DNA of 5,365 bases from Gammaproteobacteria bacterium (GTDB lineage Bacteria > Pseudomonadota > Gammaproteobacteria > Thiomicrospirales > Thiomicrospiraceae): the NCBI GenBank assembly GCA_013153955.1, contig JAADDM010000210.1, positions 1 through 5,365 on the forward strand, in the 5' to 3' direction. The translations under genes and the position numbers were made by a program. Each line of letters starts with the position of its first letter. The first letter of the stretch is position 1. Under the pieces are notes generated by a model. That model did no database searches, was not told the DNA's origin, and was given only the letters and a program-made list of their open reading frames with translations. Below are positions 5,353-5,365 of this stretch, piece after piece.

Positions 5353-5365
5353 CACCCCTCTTAAA

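Noticed and set aside
1..5365. CRISPR array, insertion sequence, prophage or toxin-antitoxin module
   Set aside because: There are no regularly spaced repeats, transposase or integrase motifs, or small gene pairs. All genes are conserved core genes in known synteny, and the tRNA 3' end has no nearby duplicate that would suggest an attachment site.

Overview
The window carries core housekeeping genes of a gammaproteobacterium, and every gene in it lies on the minus strand. Read in the direction of transcription (right to left) the order is: a TPR outer-membrane lipoprotein resembling LbcA, tRNA-Gln(UUG), prs, rplY (bL25/CTC), pth, and ychF, which is cut by the left edge. This is the conserved block known from Pseudomonas aeruginosa (hemA divergent from lbcA-lolB-ispE-tRNA-Gln-prs-rplY-pth-ychF). 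The proteins match their E. coli counterparts closely. Base composition looks moderately AT-rich. The Thiomicrospira group or another low-GC gammaproteobacterium is my guess; the genus cannot be fixed from this sequence.

Layout. 1-583: ychF N-terminal part. 703-1278: pth. 1321-1899: rplY, with a structured leader and its own sigma70-like promoter at 2017-2045. 2101-2126: a Rho-independent terminator closing prs. 2148-3107: prs. 3161-3235: tRNA-Gln, with no terminator between it and prs, and a promoter just upstream at 3267-3294. 3337-5136: TPR lipoprotein, for which I prefer a GTG start. 5137-5365: non-coding, with a plus-strand promoter surrounded by repeats and dyads. It probably drives a divergent gene just outside the window, by synteny hemA.

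How the genes fit together. Four products concern translation: the tRNA, the 5S-rRNA-binding protein bL25, peptidyl-tRNA hydrolase, and the ribosome-associated ATPase YchF. Prs makes PRPP for nucleotide, His and Trp synthesis. The promoter and terminator positions suggest at least three transcription units: the TPR gene; tRNA-Gln-prs; and rplY-pth, possibly with ychF.

This is an ordinary core region and I see no new defence or mobile system. Three things merit a second look. The rplY leader has a compound hairpin next to the Shine-Dalgarno. The divergent control region has an operator-like dyad centred on its -10 box and a tandem 10-bp repeat across its -35 box. The lolB and ispE genes, usually found between the TPR gene and tRNA-Gln, are absent.
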